NCBI RefSeq assembly: GCF_900292075.1
Contig: NZ_OLMV01000002.1
Location: forward strand, 186,001-250,000
Source of the DNA: Microbacterium timonense
GTDB lineage: Bacteria; Actinomycetota; Actinomycetes; Actinomycetales; Microbacteriaceae
Direction: 5' to 3'
DNA length: 64,000 bases
Part shown: in pieces, positions 17,220 through 27,212 of the stretch
How the letters are laid out: each line of letters begins with the position of its first letter
Numbering within the stretch: the stretch's first letter is position 1
Notes under the pieces: generated by a model
Seen by the model: the letters and a program-made list of their open reading frames with translations, nothing else
Told to the model about the DNA's origin: nothing
Database searches by the model: none
Made by a program: the position numbers and the translations under genes

Positions 17220-17295
17220 CCGGCGGCGCGTTCGGCGCCGTTCCACCGGCGGGGCGCCCAGGAACTCGCCGGCCGGACAACGGCTCCGCGTCGCG

Positions 17296-18039
17296 CTATG
17301 CCGGTTTCGTGGCGCGATGGAGGGCCACGATCCCGAGCGACAGGTTGCGGTACGCGACCTTCGACCACCCGGCTTCGCGGATCCAGGCTGACAGCGTGCG
17401 CTGGTCCGGCCAGTCCCGGATCGACTCGTTGAGGTAGTCGTACGCGTCGGCGTTCGAGCTCACCGCCTTCGCCACGACCGGCAGGACGCGGTCGTTGTAG
17501 AAGCGGTAGAGCCCGTTGAAGGCCTTCGACGGCGGGTGCGAGAACTCGCAGATCACCAGGCGTCCACCCGGCTTGGTCACCCGCAGCAGCTCCCGCAGCG
17601 CCTTCTTCGGGTCGTTCACGTTCCGCAGCCCGAACGACATCGTCACCGTGTCGAACTCGTCATCGCCGAACGGCAGCGCGGTGGCATCGGCCTGCACGAA
17701 GGAGAGGTTCCGGATGCCTCCGCCCGGCGCCGTACGGCCGTGACGACGCTCCCCCTCGGCGATCATGCCGGGCGAGAAGTCCGCTGCGACGACGTCGGCG
17801 CCGCGGCGCGCGAGGGCGACGCTGGAGGCACCGGTCCCCGCTGCGAGGTCGAGGATGCGCTGACCCGGCCGCGGATCGATCGCGCGGGTCGTGGCGGCGC
17901 GCCAGAACCGGTCGTTGCCCATGCTGAGCACGGTGTTCGTGCGGTCGTACCCGGCGGCGACCTGATCGAACATGCCGCTCACGCGCGACGGGTCCTTGTG
18001 CAGGTCGGCGCGGTTCGCCTCGGGATCGCGGGATGCCAC
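17296..18039 (-). CDS. menG: demethylmenaquinone methyltransferase
   Basis: The 247-residue class I methyltransferase has the UbiE/MenG signatures: '[16 protein letters not shown]' at the N-terminus, the SAM loop 'LDLAAGTG' (63-70), '[17 protein letters not shown]' and '[13 protein letters not shown]' near the end. It methylates demethylmenaquinone in the last step of menaquinone synthesis, at the membrane surface. The GTG start comes seven bases after a TAGACT box that overlaps the stop codon of the upstream DUF402 gene, so the two genes have almost no spacer and menG has its own promoter. Long upstream extensions of the frame were rejected because they read through DUF402. Confidence 0.92.
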   Translation of the reverse strand: MASRDPEANRADLHKDPSRVSGMFDQVAAGYDRTNTVLSMGNDRFWRAATTRAIDPRPGQRILDLAAGTGASSVALARRGADVVAADFSPGMIAEGERRHGRTAPGGGIRNLSFVQADATALPFGDDEFDTVTMSFGLRNVNDPKKALRELLRVTKPGGRLVICEFSHPPSKAFNGLYRFYNDRVLPVVAKAVSSNADAYDYLNESIRDWPDQRTLSAWIREAGWSKVAYRNLSLGIVALHRATKPA

Positions 18040-18046
18040 GGCTTCG

Positions 18047-18052
18047 AGTCTA
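18047..18052 (-). promoter_or_regulatory. -10 box of menG, TAGACT
   Basis: It lies seven bases before the GTG (18039) and its first three bases are the TAG stop of the upstream DUF402 gene. Confidence 0.45.
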
Positions 18053-18691
18053 GGCCGCGCTTCCCGGCGCGCCGTGGCCGGAGCCGTCGGGCCCGGTGAC
18101 GTCCACCGACGGGGGCGGCGCGACGGCGTCGAACTGCGCCAGGCGGGCGAGCCAGGCATCCGCTGTCGCATCGTCGAACGGCGCGTCGGCGGCCGCGACG
18201 CGTGCCTCGAGGTCCACGGCGAGCGCCTCGAGCTTCTCGACGATGTCGAGGGGGTAGCCGTAGGCGACGCGATGCTCGTCCCACTCGTCGCGGTCGTCGA
18301 TGAAGAGGCCGCGGCCGTCGATCGCCTTGACGACATCCAGATCCATGTCGATGCCCTGGGGCTCGCGGTCCTCCCAGCGGATGTCCCACGCGATGTCGAT
18401 GTAGATGCGCACGCGACGCGGCGAGCCGTGCACCGTCATCGCGTAGTCGCCGCTCGGCGGCAGCAGCGTGACGTTCGGCCCGTCCGCCATGAGCTCCAGC
18501 CCGGGACGCACGTTGCGCCAGCCGTCGGGCTGACCCAGCCAGTCGCCCCAGCGGTCGCTGCCCAGGTAGATGCAGTCGTTGACCCAGTGCCGACCGCCGT
18601 CCCATTTGCGCCACCGGAACTGCAGGGCGGCCCCGGGAACGGGGCGGCCTGTGCCCGGGAAGAGGTGCGGGGCGGCGGCGTCGTCGGTCAC
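18050..18691 (-). CDS. DUF402 domain protein
   Basis: This 213-residue protein has the DUF402 core: '[27 protein letters not shown]' style beta-strands with acidic residues ('DIDLDV'-like), followed by '[19 protein letters not shown]'. Members fold as a barrel related to RNA- or nucleotide-hydrolysing enzymes (the family includes an RNA-cleaving domain in some multidomain proteins and nucleoside diphosphate phosphatases). No signal or membrane segment is seen. It is divergent from menF with the two -10 boxes overlapping, and is followed at once by menG. A link to menaquinone is positional only. GTG start, apparently leaderless. Confidence 0.78.
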   Translation of the reverse strand: MTDDAAAPHLFPGTGRPVPGAALQFRWRKWDGGRHWVNDCIYLGSDRWGDWLGQPDGWRNVRPGLELMADGPNVTLLPPSGDYAMTVHGSPRRVRIYIDIAWDIRWEDREPQGIDMDLDVVKAIDGRGLFIDDRDEWDEHRVAYGYPLDIVEKLEALAVDLEARVAAADAPFDDATADAWLARLAQFDAVAPPPSVDVTGPDGSGHGAPGSAA

Positions 18692-18697
18692 TCCGCG

Positions 18698-18703
18698 AGT
18701 CTA
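18698..18703 (-). promoter_or_regulatory. -10 box of the DUF402 gene, TAGACT
   Basis: Six bases before the GTG at 18691; overlaps by two bases the opposite-strand box at 18702-18707. Confidence 0.5.
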
Positions 18704-18707
18704 GGCT
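18702..18707 (+). promoter_or_regulatory. -10 box of menF, TAGGCT
   Basis: Six bases before the GTG at 18714. Because it overlaps the opposite box, polymerase cannot occupy both promoters at once. Confidence 0.5.
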
Positions 18708-18713
18708 GGGAGC

Positions 18714-20012
18714 GTGACATCTTCGCACCACCCGGCTCAGCTGGTGGTCGAGACTCGCGAGGTCGAGCACGTCGAAGACCTCCTCGCTTACGCCTCCCCC
18801 GATGAGCCGCTGGCGTGGCTCCGCCGTGGCGACGGCATCGTCGGCATCGGCGCGGTGGGCGGGTACGAGAAGGGGCGGCTCCTCCCGCCTGGTGTGGACA
18901 TGAGCCAGGTGCCGTCACCGGCCGACACCTGGCGGCACATCGCCGAGACGGCGGATGTCGACGACCCGGTCGGCCTTCCGGGCACCGGTCTTGTCGCCTT
19001 CGGCACCCTCACCTTCGACCCCGATTCCGCGATGTCCAGCCGGCTCATCATCCCGCAGCTCGTCGTCGGCCGGCACCGGGGTCGCTCGTGGGTGACGCGG
19101 ATCCGGCCCACATACGCCGAGCTGCCGGAGCCGGCCGCGGCACCGCGGCCGTACGGGCCGTACTGGTCGGCCACTCTCGGCCCGGGCTCGCTGGACCCCG
19201 CGGGCTACCAGGCCGCCGTCCGGCAGGCAGTCGATGCGATCGCCGCCGGTGACCTCGAGAAGGTCGTCATCGCGCGCGACCTCGTGGGCACGATCCCCGT
19301 CGGCGCTGATCTGCGCCGTCTGGTGCGCGCGCTCGCCGACGACTACCCCGACACCTGGACCTTCGCCGTCGACGGTCTCATCGGGGCCAGCCCCGAGACC
19401 CTGGTGACCGTCTCACGCGGGGTCGTGACCGCGCGGGTGCTCGCCGGCACGATTCCGCGCGGCACCGACGCGCACGATGACGACGGGGCATCCAGCACCC
19501 TCGCGCACAGCGCGAAGGACCTGCAGGAGCACCGCTACGCCGTGCACAGCGTGCTCGACACGCTCGGCCCCCACGTGCGGCATCTCCGCGCCGACCCGGA
19601 GCCCTTCACGCTCAAGCTGCCGAACCTGTGGCACCTGGCCACAGACGTCGCCGGCGACCTCGCCGACAGCGCGTCGTCGCTGGACCTCGTGGCCGCGCTC
19701 CATCCGACCGCGGCGGTGGCGGGCACGCCGCGGGATGCCGCGCTGGAGCTCATCCGGCGCCTCGAGCCCTTCGACCGCGGCCGGTATGCGGGCCCCGTCG
19801 GCTGGGTCGACGGGGACGGCAACGGCGAATGGGCGATCGCGCTGCGCTGTGCGCAGATCGGGGCCGAGCCGGTGCGGCAGTACGCGGAGTACCGCGACAC
19901 GATCCCGGTCGTGGCCCACGCGGGCGCCGGCATCGTGGCGCAGAGCAACCCCGAGACGGAGCTGCTCGAGACGCGCGTCAAGTTCCGCCCGATCGTCGAC
20001 GCCCTCGCCTGA
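18714..20012 (+). CDS. menF: isochorismate synthase
   Basis: The 432-residue protein belongs to the chorismate-using enzymes (MenF/EntC/TrpE fold). Diagnostic segments are 'AIAAGDLEKVVIARDLVG', 'TWTFAVDGLIGASPETLV', 'LAGTIPRGTD', 'LHPTAAVAGTP', 'EPFDRGRYAGPVGW' and the C-terminal 'AHAGAGIVAQSNPETELLET', which together hold the Mg and chorismate ligands. It converts chorismate to isochorismate, the entry step to menaquinone. EntC would be the alternative, but no siderophore gene is present and men genes surround it. The GTG start fits the family N-terminus and follows a TAGGCT box. Confidence 0.9.
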   Translation: MTSSHHPAQLVVETREVEHVEDLLAYASPDEPLAWLRRGDGIVGIGAVGGYEKGRLLPPGVDMSQVPSPADTWRHIAETADVDDPVGLPGTGLVAFGTLTFDPDSAMSSRLIIPQLVVGRHRGRSWVTRIRPTYAELPEPAAAPRPYGPYWSATLGPGSLDPAGYQAAVRQAVDAIAAGDLEKVVIARDLVGTIPVGADLRRLVRALADDYPDTWTFAVDGLIGASPETLVTVSRGVVTARVLAGTIPRGTDAHDDDGASSTLAHSAKDLQEHRYAVHSVLDTLGPHVRHLRADPEPFTLKLPNLWHLATDVAGDLADSASSLDLVAALHPTAAVAGTPRDAALELIRRLEPFDRGRYAGPVGWVDGDGNGEWAIALRCAQIGAEPVRQYAEYRDTIPVVAHAGAGIVAQSNPETELLETRVKFRPIVDALA

Positions 20013-20019
20013 CGCCGGC

Positions 20020-20070
20020 CCTGACTCCCCCGTGCACCTCCCGCGGGTGTGTGGATCGGGGAGCGTCAGG
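20020..20070. terminator. bidirectional hairpin between convergent menF and GH1 genes
   Basis: Arms CCTGACTCCCC (20020-20030) and GGGGAGCGTCAGG (20058-20070) pair with one small bulge. The right arm runs over the stop codon of the GH1 gene. No T run is present. Confidence 0.45.
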
Positions 20071-21568
20071 CCGGGATCGTGCCGGTCCGCGCGAGCTGCG
20101 CGTACCAGGAGCCGCTCGCCTTCACCGTGCGCTCGAGCGTGTCGAAGTCGACGCGAACGATGCCGAACCGCTTGGCGTAGCCGTAGCCCCACTCGAAGTT
20201 GTCCAGCAGCGACCACACGAAGTACCCCCGCAGGTCGACGCCGCGCTGGAGGGCGCGGTGCGCGGCGGTGAAGTGCCGGCGCAGGTAGTCCAGCCGCTCC
20301 GGGTCTGGCACCGAGCCGTCGGCGGCGACGACGTCGTCGAACGCCGCACCGTTCTCGGTCACCATGAGCGGCTGGCCGGGGAACTGCTCCGACAGCGACA
20401 CGAGCAGCTCTTCGAGCCCCTCCGGCGCGATGTTCCATCCCATCGCGGTGTACGGGCCGGGCTGCTCCACGAACTCCACGACCTGGTCGCTGCCGGGCCA
20501 CGCCGTACCGCCGGCGGCGCCCTTGTGACCGTCGTTCTGCTGTTTCGGCGAGACGCCGTCCCACAGTCGCACGGTGGCGGTGGAGTAGTAGTTGACACCC
20601 AGCACGTCGATCGGCTGGTGGATGGTCTCCAGGTCACCGTCGTGGACGAACGACCAGTCGGTGACGGATGCCGTGTCCTCCAGCAGGTCGGCCGGGTACT
20701 GCCCGCGCAGCATCGGCCCCGTGAACGCGCGGTTGGCGAGGGCGTCGATCCGGCGCATGGCCTCGGATGCCCCGTCGCCTGCCCCGCGCAGCACGTGGAA
20801 GTTCAGCGTGACCGAGTACTGCGGGTCTCCGGTCGATGTCGCGCGCAGCGCCTGCAGCGCACGCCCGTGGGCGAGGTTGAGGTGATGCACGGCGGCGAGA
20901 GCGGCCGCCGGTTCGTGGCGACCCGGCGCGTGGCCGCCCTGACCGTACCCGAGGTAGGCCGAGCACCACGGCTCGTTGAGCGTCGTCCAGGTGTGCACGC
21001 GGTCGCCCAGGGCTGTGCCCATGGTGGCGGCATACTCCGCGAACGCGTCGGCCGTCTCGCGCGCGGGCCAGCCCCCGGCATCCTCCAGCGGCTGCGGAAG
21101 GTCCCAGTGGTAGAGCGTCGCGACGGGCTTGATGCCGCGCTCGAGCAGCCCGTCCACCAGACGCGAGTAGAAGTCGATGCCGGCCTGGTTGACCTTGCCC
21201 GTGCCGGCCGGCTGGATGCGCGGCCACGCGATCGAGAAGCGATACGCGCCCAGGCCCAGCTCGGCCATGAGGTCCAGATCGCTCTCCCACCGGTGGTAGT
21301 GGTCGCACGCCACGTCGCCGGTGTCGCCGTTCCACACCTTGCCGGGGGTCTTGGAGAACGTGTCCCAGATCGACGCGCCCCGGCCGTCCTCGTCGAACGC
21401 ACCCTCGACCTGATACGACGCCGTCGCCGACCCGAAGGTGAATCCCTGGGGGAACTCGAGGCCGGAGTCGCGGTAGTCGGGGTTGCCGTGGGGCTCGGGG
21501 CGTTTCGTCTCGCTTCGCTCGCTCAACGACCGCGAATCACCGGACTCGCTCAACGACCGGGAGGTCAC
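20066..21568 (-). CDS. GH1 beta-glucosidase
   Basis: The 500-residue enzyme has the full GH1 fold: '[19 protein letters not shown]' opening, acid/base E199 in 'TTLNEPWCS', nucleophile E405 in '[10 protein letters not shown]', and '[23 protein letters not shown]' binding the substrate. It hydrolyses beta-glucosides or similar in the cytoplasm, after uptake by the adjacent transporter. It is the last gene of sugar island 1 and overlaps the GH31 stop (GTGA). The chosen GTG start gives an extra 27 or so residues before the fold, rich in Ser, Arg and Glu ('SRSLSE' twice), coded by a copy of a palindromic repeat. An internal start beyond the repeat is possible, but no better ribosome site was seen. 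Confidence 0.9.
   Translation of the reverse strand: MTSRSLSESGDSRSLSERSETKRPEPHGNPDYRDSGLEFPQGFTFGSATASYQVEGAFDEDGRGASIWDTFSKTPGKVWNGDTGDVACDHYHRWESDLDLMAELGLGAYRFSIAWPRIQPAGTGKVNQAGIDFYSRLVDGLLERGIKPVATLYHWDLPQPLEDAGGWPARETADAFAEYAATMGTALGDRVHTWTTLNEPWCSAYLGYGQGGHAPGRHEPAAALAAVHHLNLAHGRALQALRATSTGDPQYSVTLNFHVLRGAGDGASEAMRRIDALANRAFTGPMLRGQYPADLLEDTASVTDWSFVHDGDLETIHQPIDVLGVNYYSTATVRLWDGVSPKQQNDGHKGAAGGTAWPGSDQVVEFVEQPGPYTAMGWNIAPEGLEELLVSLSEQFPGQPLMVTENGAAFDDVVAADGSVPDPERLDYLRRHFTAAHRALQRGVDLRGYFVWSLLDNFEWGYGYAKRFGIVRVDFDTLERTVKASGSWYAQLARTGTIPA
21501..21559. repeat. palindromic repeat family A, one 32-bp arm plus a partial arm, inside the GH1 gene
   Basis: The arm at 21501-21532 is the exact reverse complement of 53789-53820 in metH and differs by one base from 30377-30408. 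A 15-base piece of the same arm (CTCGCTCAACGACCG) recurs at 21545-21559. It codes the first residues of the GH1 protein. Confidence 0.85.
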
Positions 21569-23802
21569 TCGGTCACCTCCGTGAGGTCGACGGTGAAGGT
21601 CTCGGAGCGACCCTCCGGCGTGGTGACGACCACCTCGCGCGAGCCTTCGCCGCCGGGGAACACCCGAAGGCGCAGTCCGTCGAGGTAGTCGTAATCGGGC
21701 CGGTCGGTGCGCGCACCCCACGGGATCACGGCGCCGGACCGGACGTACAGGGGCAGCGACGTGAAGCCGTGCTGCTCGCGGCGCCACGACCCGCCCGGCA
21801 CCTCCTCGCCCGTCAGCAGGTTCGTCCACGTGCCGGCGGGGAGGTAGAACTCCACTTCCCCGGTAGCCGAGAACACGGGTGCCACCAGGATGTCGCGGCC
21901 GAGCATGTACTGCCGGTCGAGGTAGGCGACGGCGGGGTCGTCGGGGAACTCGAGCTGCATCGGCCGGGCCAGCGGCACACCTGTGGTCGCGGCATCCACC
22001 CCCGCCTGGAACAGGTAGGGCATCAGCTGCATCTTCAGGTGCGTGAAGGTCCTGGTGACCTCCACGGCCTCGTCGTCGAACGCCCACGGGACGCGGTACG
22101 AGTTCGAGCCGTGGAATCGCGAGTGCGAGCTGAGCAGGCCGAAGGCGGTCCAGCGCTTGTAGACCGCGGGATCCGGGGTGCCCTCGAAGCCGCCGATGTC
22201 GTGGCTCCAGAACGCGAAGCCGCTGAAGGCGAGCGACAGGCCGCCGCGCAGCGTCTCCGCCATCGACTCGAATGTCGACGTGTTGTCTCCACCCCAGTGC
22301 ACGGGCATCGACTGCCCGCCTGCCGTCGCCGAGCGGGCGAACACCACCGCCTCGCCCTCGCCGCGCTTCTCGACGAGCACGTCGTGGACCGCCTGGTTGT
22401 ACAGCTGCGTGTAGAGGTTGTGCATGCGCGACGGGTCCGAGCCGTCGAAGTACTCGACCTCGAGCGGGATCCGCTCCCCGAAGTCCGTCTTGAAGCAGTC
22501 GACCCCCTGGTCGATCAGCCGCCGCAGGTGGCCCTGGTACCACGCCGTCGCCTCGGGGTTGGTGAAGTCGACGAGGCCCATGCCCGCCTGCCACAGGTCC
22601 CACTGCCACACCGATCCGTCAGGGCGCTTGACGAGGAAGCCCTGCGCCGCGGCCTCGGCGAACAGCGGCGAGCGCTGCCCGATGTAGGGGTTGATCCAGA
22701 CGCAGACGCGCAGGTCCTTCTCGTGAAGGCGCGCGAGCATGCCGTCGGGGTCGGGGAACGTGCGCGGGTCCCACTCGAAGTCGCACCAGTTGAACTCGCG
22801 CATCCAGAAGCAGTCGAAGTGGAACACCGAGACGGGCAGCTCGTTGGCCGCCATCTGGTCGATGAACGACGTGACCGTCGCCTCTTCGTAGTCGGTGGTG
22901 AACGAGGTCGACAGCCACAGCCCGTACGACCACGCCGGCACGATCGGCGGCCGGCCCGTCAGGGCGGTGTACCTGGTCAGCACGTCCTTCGGGGTCGGGC
23001 CGGCGATGAGGAAGTACTCCAGCTCCTCGCCCGCCACCGAGAACTGCACACGCTCCACCGCCTCGGAGCCGATCTCGAACGACACATGACCGGGGTCGTT
23101 GACGAGCACCCCGTACCCGCGGTTGGACAGGTAGAACGGCACGTTCTTGTACGCCTGCTCGCTCGACGTGCCGCCGTCGGCGTTCCAGATGTCGACGGTC
23201 TGCCCGTTCTTGACGAGCGGACCGAACCGCTCACCGAGCCCGTAGATGAGCTCGCCGACGCCGAGGTCCAGCTGTTCGTGCAGATACGTCGCGGAGTGCG
23301 GCGCACCCAGGCCGGTGCGCGCGTTGCCGGCCACGCCGTGTGCCACGTCGGCGGCGTCGGCCAGCTGGATGTAGCCCTGCGCCTTGTGGCTCGAGCCCGT
23401 GACACGCTTGCCGTCGAGCTCGAATGAGAGCGACCACGGTGCACCCGAGGCGATACGGGCCGTGAGCGGTCCGGTGCTCAACGCTCCGCCACCCTCGGTG
23501 AGGGAGACCGCGCCGGCCCCGCCGTCGACGGCGCCGGGAAGCTCGAACCCGCCGTGCCAGGGCCGGCCGACGTGGTGCGAGACGCGCACGCGCACGACGC
23601 CTTCGAGGGGCGACGAGAGGGTCACCGTGAGCACGGGACGGTTGAGCGTGTCGCCGCGGCGCGTGATGACGGTGGTCGGGGCGGTGATGACGAGACCGTC
23701 GCCGTCGGCTGCGGCATCCGTCTTCCAGATGTCGTACGCCTCCTGCGCGTACAGCGCCGTGACACCGGGACGCAGCTGCCAGAACCCGTCGGTGAACTTC
23801 AT
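21565..23802 (-). CDS. GH31 alpha-xylosidase (YicI-like)
   Basis: The 745-residue enzyme has an N-terminal beta-sandwich, '[17 protein letters not shown]' at the start of the barrel, the nucleophile D440 in '[11 protein letters not shown]' and the acid/base D506 in '[10 protein letters not shown]'. The KTDFGE form of the nucleophile loop is typical of E. coli YicI alpha-xylosidase, not of alpha-glucosidases (which have DMNE). It removes alpha-1,6-xylose from xyloglucan fragments or isoprimeverose in the cytoplasm. The ATG shares its A with the permease stop (TAATG). With the GH1 enzyme downstream it can strip xylose and then glucose in turn. Length is close to YicI (772). Confidence 0.9.
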   Translation of the reverse strand: MKFTDGFWQLRPGVTALYAQEAYDIWKTDAAADGDGLVITAPTTVITRRGDTLNRPVLTVTLSSPLEGVVRVRVSHHVGRPWHGGFELPGAVDGGAGAVSLTEGGGALSTGPLTARIASGAPWSLSFELDGKRVTGSSHKAQGYIQLADAADVAHGVAGNARTGLGAPHSATYLHEQLDLGVGELIYGLGERFGPLVKNGQTVDIWNADGGTSSEQAYKNVPFYLSNRGYGVLVNDPGHVSFEIGSEAVERVQFSVAGEELEYFLIAGPTPKDVLTRYTALTGRPPIVPAWSYGLWLSTSFTTDYEEATVTSFIDQMAANELPVSVFHFDCFWMREFNWCDFEWDPRTFPDPDGMLARLHEKDLRVCVWINPYIGQRSPLFAEAAAQGFLVKRPDGSVWQWDLWQAGMGLVDFTNPEATAWYQGHLRRLIDQGVDCFKTDFGERIPLEVEYFDGSDPSRMHNLYTQLYNQAVHDVLVEKRGEGEAVVFARSATAGGQSMPVHWGGDNTSTFESMAETLRGGLSLAFSGFAFWSHDIGGFEGTPDPAVYKRWTAFGLLSSHSRFHGSNSYRVPWAFDDEAVEVTRTFTHLKMQLMPYLFQAGVDAATTGVPLARPMQLEFPDDPAVAYLDRQYMLGRDILVAPVFSATGEVEFYLPAGTWTNLLTGEEVPGGSWRREQHGFTSLPLYVRSGAVIPWGARTDRPDYDYLDGLRLRVFPGGEGSREVVVTTPEGRSETFTVDLTEVTE

Positions 23803-24686
23803 TACTTGACTGCTCCTGCCGTGATGCCGCGAGTGAGGGTGCGCTGGAAGATGAGGAAGAAGATGATCGTCGGGATGATGCCCAGCAGGGCCGATCCCGC
23901 CGTGGTCGTGACGTCCATGAGCCGGTCGCCCTGCAGCACGCTGATCGCCACGGGCACCGTCTGGTTCGAGTTCGACGCGAGGAACGTCAGCGGGATGAGG
24001 AACTCGTTCCACGTCCAGATGAAGAAGAAGATGAGCAGCACCGACAGCGTCGGGCGGCTGATCGGGAAGACGACGCGCCAGAGGATCTGCCAGCGGGACG
24101 CGCCGTCGAGGGATGCCGCTTCGAGCACCTCCTTCGGGAAGGTGCCGTAGACCGAGGCCAGGAGATACGTGCCGAACGCCGCCTGCACCACCGTGAACAC
24201 GATGATGACCGACCACACGTTGTCGTACAGGTCTATCGACTTGAACATGTAGTACAGCGGGTACAGCAGCGCCTCCTGCGGCAGCAGGTTCGCCAGGAGG
24301 AACAGCAGCACGATCCAGGTGCGACCGCGAACGCGGCCGATGCCGATGGCGAACGCGTTGAGCACCGAGATCAGCACCGCGAGGATCGCGACGACACCCG
24401 AGATGAAGACGGAGTTCCAGACCTTCTCGGGGAAGTTGACCCGGTTCCAGAACTTCTCCAGACCGCTCAGGTCGATCGCCTGAGGGAGCGCGAACGGTCC
24501 CGACGTCGCATAGTCCACCGGCGACTTGAAGGCGTTCACGACGATCAGGTAGAAGGGCACGACGATGACGATCGCGCCGAGGATCACGACCGTCAGGAGC
24601 ACCCAGTCCAGCGGACGCTTCTTGGTCATGCCGCCGCGGGCGCGACCGGGCTTACCGGGAGTGACGATTGCGGTGGTGGCGGCCAT
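23802..24686 (-). CDS. sugar ABC transporter permease, MalG-like
   Basis: The protein (294 residues) has six membrane helices and the EAA loop 'LEAASLDGASRWQILWRVVFP' that docks the ATPase. It pairs with the preceding MalF-like permease; both starts and stops overlap (TGATG and TAATG). Substrate specificity follows the binding protein and the two glycosidases of the island: an alpha-xylosyl or beta-glucosyl oligosaccharide. No ATPase gene is in the island, so a shared MsiK-type ATPase encoded elsewhere is expected, as usual for actinobacterial CUT1 systems. Confidence 0.9.
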   Translation of the reverse strand: MAATTAIVTPGKPGRARGGMTKKRPLDWVLLTVVILGAIVIVVPFYLIVVNAFKSPVDYATSGPFALPQAIDLSGLEKFWNRVNFPEKVWNSVFISGVVAILAVLISVLNAFAIGIGRVRGRTWIVLLFLLANLLPQEALLYPLYYMFKSIDLYDNVWSVIIVFTVVQAAFGTYLLASVYGTFPKEVLEAASLDGASRWQILWRVVFPISRPTLSVLLIFFFIWTWNEFLIPLTFLASNSNQTVPVAISVLQGDRLMDVTTTAGSALLGIIPTIIFFLIFQRTLTRGITAGAVK

Positions 24687-25717
24687 CAGAGCCCCGCCCT
24701 TTCCTTGCGCTCCAGCGAGTTCTGCACGCGGATGAAGATGATCGAGACGATCACGACGAGGATCGTCAGCACCGTCGCGATGGTCGCGCCGTAGCCGATG
24801 TTCCGCTTCGTGAAGAACTCGGTGTAGGCGTAGTAGGCGGGCACGAGGGTCGCGCCGGCCGGTCCGCCCTGCGTGATGACGTACACCGGCCCGAACACCT
24901 TGAGCGCGGCGATCGTGCAGGTGAGGGTGACCACGAAGACCTCGGGCCGGATGATGCTGAGGGTGATCGCCGAGAAGCGCTGGAACCAGTTGGCCCCGTC
25001 GAGTTCGGCGGCCTCGTAGAGTTCGGGGTCCACGCGCTGCAGTGCGGCCATGAAGACCACGACCGGGTAGCCGATCTGCACCCAGACCAGCACGCCCATG
25101 AGCACGAGCAGCGCAGAGGGCATCTGCCCGAGCCAGTCGACGGCGGGGATGCCGAAGACGCCGAGCAGCTGGTTCATGGCGCCCGTCTGACCGGGCCGGA
25201 AGATCCAGCCGATCACGATGCCGGCGACGGCGATGGGGAGGATCTGCGGCAGGTAGTAGGTGGCCCGCAGGAAGCTGCCGGCCTTGCCGCCGTACTTGCG
25301 CCCGACGACATCGAACAGCAGGGCGGCGACGATGAGGCCGATGACGGTCGGAAGGACGACCATCGCCAGGACCATCCACACCGAGTTGGCGAAGGAGGTC
25401 CAGAAGTCCTCGTCGGAGAAGATCTTGACCCAGTTGTCGAAGCCGATGAACTCCGGCTCGCGAACGCCGCGCCACTTCGTGAACGTCAGATAGACGTTGA
25501 AGATCAACGGGATGACGATGATCACCAGCAGCAGGACGAACCCGGGCAGCAGGTAGAGCCAGTAGCCGGCCGTCCCGCCCTTGCGCTGAGGGATCGACGG
25601 CTCCTCAGGGGGCAGCTTCGCGCGTCGCGGGCGCCGGGCTCGCGTCGCCTCGCGAGGTGTGAGGTCCGCGTGATCGGCGGCCGCGGCATCGTGGCCGGCG
25701 TGGGTGTGAACAGACAT
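24686..25717 (-). CDS. sugar ABC transporter permease, MalF-like
   Basis: This 343-residue permease has a charged, His-rich cytoplasmic N-terminus of about 55 residues, then six helices and the EAA loop 'YEAAELDGANWFQRFSAITL'. Of two possible ATGs 33 bases apart, the downstream one was chosen because GGGAG sits six bases before it. The next gene overlaps its stop by one base. It forms a heterodimer with the MalG-like permease in the cytoplasmic membrane. Confidence 0.9.
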   Translation of the reverse strand: MSVHTHAGHDAAAADHADLTPREATRARRPRRAKLPPEEPSIPQRKGGTAGYWLYLLPGFVLLLVIIVIPLIFNVYLTFTKWRGVREPEFIGFDNWVKIFSDEDFWTSFANSVWMVLAMVVLPTVIGLIVAALLFDVVGRKYGGKAGSFLRATYYLPQILPIAVAGIVIGWIFRPGQTGAMNQLLGVFGIPAVDWLGQMPSALLVLMGVLVWVQIGYPVVVFMAALQRVDPELYEAAELDGANWFQRFSAITLSIIRPEVFVVTLTCTIAALKVFGPVYVITQGGPAGATLVPAYYAYTEFFTKRNIGYGATIATVLTILVVIVSIIFIRVQNSLERKERAGL

Positions 25718-25772
25718 GTGGGACTCCCAGTGGTGCGGGGGCGGCGACAAAGCCGCCGCCCCCGCGGTCGGG

Positions 25773-27074
25773 TCAGCGGTAGTCCGCTGTTCCTTCTTCG
25801 TACTGCTCGCCGAGGTTGGTGTTCGTCGTCTTCGCGTCCTGCGCGCCGGTGACGAGACCCTGCAGCTCCTGGACGATCACGTCGTAGAAGCCCGCGGCAG
25901 GCCAGTCGGGGTAGAACGAGAGTCCATCGTTGTCGAGGATGCCGTTGAACGTCGCGATGAGCTCCTGGCTCTTCGGGTCGGTGATGTCATCGGGGTCGGC
26001 GGCGACCGGAAGACCGCCGTTGTTGCCGATGATCGCCTGGATCTCGGGACGCATGGTGATGTCGATGAACTTGTACGCGAGCTCCTTGTTCGCGGCGTTC
26101 TCGGGCACGACCCACAGGTTGCCCGACGAGCCGAGCGAGAGCTGGGAGTCGGGGAAGGCCTGGTAGGTCCAGTCGAAGCCGGCCTGCTCGACGAAGCGGC
26201 CGTACCACCACGACCCCGACACGAAGATCGGTGCGGTGCCGTTGATGAACGAGACACCGGCATCCTCGGCCTTGACCGACGAGACGTCGCTGGCGATGTA
26301 GCCCTTGTCGACGTAGTCCTTGAGCGTCTCGGTCGCGTACGTCAGCTCGGGCCCCTGCCAGTCGACCGGGTTCTTGTAGAGCTGGTAGTCGTCGACGAAG
26401 GAGCGGTCGGCCTGCGACAGCGCGAGCTGGTACCAGAGCTGTCCGAGCGGGTACTCGGCGCCCGCCTCGGCCAGCGGCGTGATGCCCTGGGCGACGAAGG
26501 CGTCGAGCACGTTCACGAACTCGTCGTACGTCGTCGGGATCTGAAGACCCGCGGCCGCGAAGGCGTCCTTGTTGTAGTAGACGCCGACGAACTCGCCGTA
26601 GTTCGGGATGCCGTACCAGGTGTCGCCGCCCATGACGCCGTTCTCGTCGTACTTGGCGGTCGTCTGCAGCGACGGGGCGAGCTTGTCGGCCCAGCCGTAC
26701 TCGTCGACGGCGTCGGAGATGTCCGAGATGAGACCGGTCGAGGCGAGGAAGCCCGCGGTCGCGTTGCCCTTGTTGAACTCCATGAGGTCGGGCGCGGCAT
26801 CCGAGTCGAGCACCTGGCTCGCCGTCTTCTGGATCTGCTCGAACGACTTCTGCTCGAACTCGACCTTCGCGCCGGTCTCGTCTTCGAAGACCTTGATGGC
26901 CTCGTTCCAGGCCTTCGCCATGGCGCTGTCCTCACCCTCGTAGTGCCAGAGCTTGAGGGTGTCGCCGTCTTCGCCGGAGCCACCGCCGGAGGCGGAGCAG
27001 CCGGCCAGGGCGAGCCCGGCGACGGCGAGGGCGCCGACGACCGCGAAGGTCCTTCTGTGGGTGATTCGTGCCAT
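25773..27074 (-). CDS. sugar-binding lipoprotein of ABC transporter (CUT1)
   Basis: The 433-residue precursor has a signal peptide with twin Arg near the start and the lipobox 'LALAGC' (lipidated C26), then a Gly/Ser linker and a bacterial extracellular solute-binding protein fold ('DTLKLWHYEG', 'FEQIQKTASQVLDSDAAPDL', 'WYGIPNYGEFVGVYYNKDAF'). It captures the oligosaccharide outside the membrane. The ATG behind GAAAGGAG is chosen; a GTG three codons upstream is too close to the ribosome site. It is the first gene of the operon, with a 14-bp LacI operator 56 bases upstream. Confidence 0.92.
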   Translation of the reverse strand: MARITHRRTFAVVGALAVAGLALAGCSASGGGSGEDGDTLKLWHYEGEDSAMAKAWNEAIKVFEDETGAKVEFEQKSFEQIQKTASQVLDSDAAPDLMEFNKGNATAGFLASTGLISDISDAVDEYGWADKLAPSLQTTAKYDENGVMGGDTWYGIPNYGEFVGVYYNKDAFAAAGLQIPTTYDEFVNVLDAFVAQGITPLAEAGAEYPLGQLWYQLALSQADRSFVDDYQLYKNPVDWQGPELTYATETLKDYVDKGYIASDVSSVKAEDAGVSFINGTAPIFVSGSWWYGRFVEQAGFDWTYQAFPDSQLSLGSSGNLWVVPENAANKELAYKFIDITMRPEIQAIIGNNGGLPVAADPDDITDPKSQELIATFNGILDNDGLSFYPDWPAAGFYDVIVQELQGLVTGAQDAKTTNTNLGEQYEEGTADYR

Positions 27075-27129
27075 CTTCGGCACTCCTTTCTTGGTCCCCT
27101 GGGGCGGGGCGGTTGTGTGCGAAACGCTG

Positions 27130-27143
27130 TCGAAGCGCTTCGA
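27130..27143. promoter_or_regulatory. LacI operator of sugar island 1
   Basis: TCGAAGCGCTTCGA is a perfect 14-base palindrome with the central CG of LacI-family operators, preceded by a half-match CGAAACGCTG. It sits between lacI and the binding-protein gene and recurs before lacI. Confidence 0.75.
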
Positions 27144-27212
27144 TATCGGTGATGCAGGTGCGGTGTTGAGTTGGAAGGGGTTCTGCGTGCCGCCGCGCGG
27201 GCGACGCGCTGA

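Noticed and set aside
18714..20012. Salicylate or siderophore isochorismate synthase
   Set aside because: No siderophore genes are seen, and seven men genes are in the window.
21569..22609. N-terminal extension of the GH1 protein to 847 residues
   Set aside because: The extra 347 codons are antisense-free but overlap the GH31 gene on the same strand in another frame, and the GH1 fold is complete without them.
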